A DNA stretch of 64,000 bases from Channallabes apus (lineage: Eukaryota > Chordata > Actinopteri > Siluriformes > Clariidae): contig CM060127.1 in NCBI GenBank assembly GCA_030522415.1, positions 16,015,314 to 16,079,313 on the forward strand, given 5' to 3'. The notes beneath the pieces are model-generated. The model made no database searches, was not told the origin of the DNA, and saw only the letters and a program-made list of their open reading frames with translations. Below are positions 63,828-64,000 of the stretch, one piece after another; position 1 is the first letter of the stretch; every line of letters begins with the position of its first letter. The position numbers and the translations under genes are program-made.

Positions 63828-64000
63828 ATTATAAATATATATTAAATATTATTATAGAATAATTATAAATTCAGTGGTTTTCCATTGTGGCTAATAGGAA
63901 GGTCACACTGAATATACTGTAGTTTTTCCACTGTATAATAATTTATGCAACAAACTTGGAATTAGTTTTTATTTAAGTCAGGATTTCTTAATTTTTCTCA

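Overview
This is a window of vertebrate nuclear DNA, almost certainly from a teleost fish. It has spliced exons with GT/AG boundaries, AT-rich non-coding sequence, many microsatellites, and a transposon mix typical of bony fish: Tc1/mariner, hAT, piggyBac, L2 and L1 LINEs, tRNA-headed SINEs and a chromodomain Ty3/gypsy element. The repeat set suggests an otophysan such as a catfish or characin, but that is only an impression. Nothing bacterial is present.

The one clearly functional host gene is dgat1 (diacylglycerol O-acyltransferase 1), on the minus strand from 62900 down to 40718. Fourteen consecutive exons, ending at the stop codon, join into one open frame of 1159 bases (385 codons plus stop and one leading base). 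The first exons lie beyond the right edge. Its introns have absorbed most of the mobile DNA in the right third: a gypsy remnant and a piggyBac element with TTAA duplications (44.4-48.6 kb), two related mariner-type elements, a hAT element with 8-bp duplications (54.3-55.9 kb), and a young, apparently intact sushi-type Ty3/gypsy retrotransposon (56864-62388) nested inside the second mariner-type element.

Left to right: 0-6 kb holds decayed Tc1 and LINE scraps. 6.4-7.5 and 14.7-15.8 kb are two copies of one hAT MITE with perfect 8-bp duplications. 8.2-9.0 kb has two exons of an integrase-like repeated gene. 10.2-16.6 kb carries an orphan promoter-like segment, a deleted hAT, a frameshifted Tc1 element and a decayed intron-containing gene resembling the fish SAMD3-like family. 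17.5-20.1 kb has exon relics of a HECT-type ligase and of other transposon genes. 21.1-23.5 kb is a 2.4 kb inverted-repeat structure enclosing 165-bp in-frame tandem units. 23.7-32.6 kb contains several SINEs (one split by an inversion), a decayed hAT-like gene and an L2-type LINE. 33-40 kb holds an L2 LINE with a SINE in it, an L1 LINE, a gypsy fragment and a Tc1 remnant.

Best leads: the inverted-repeat element at 21.1-23.5 kb, the SINE-marked inversion at 30164/31836, and the self-priming signal and in-frame 27-T tract of the sushi-type retrotransposon. Family names rest on reading translations by eye; no database search was possible.
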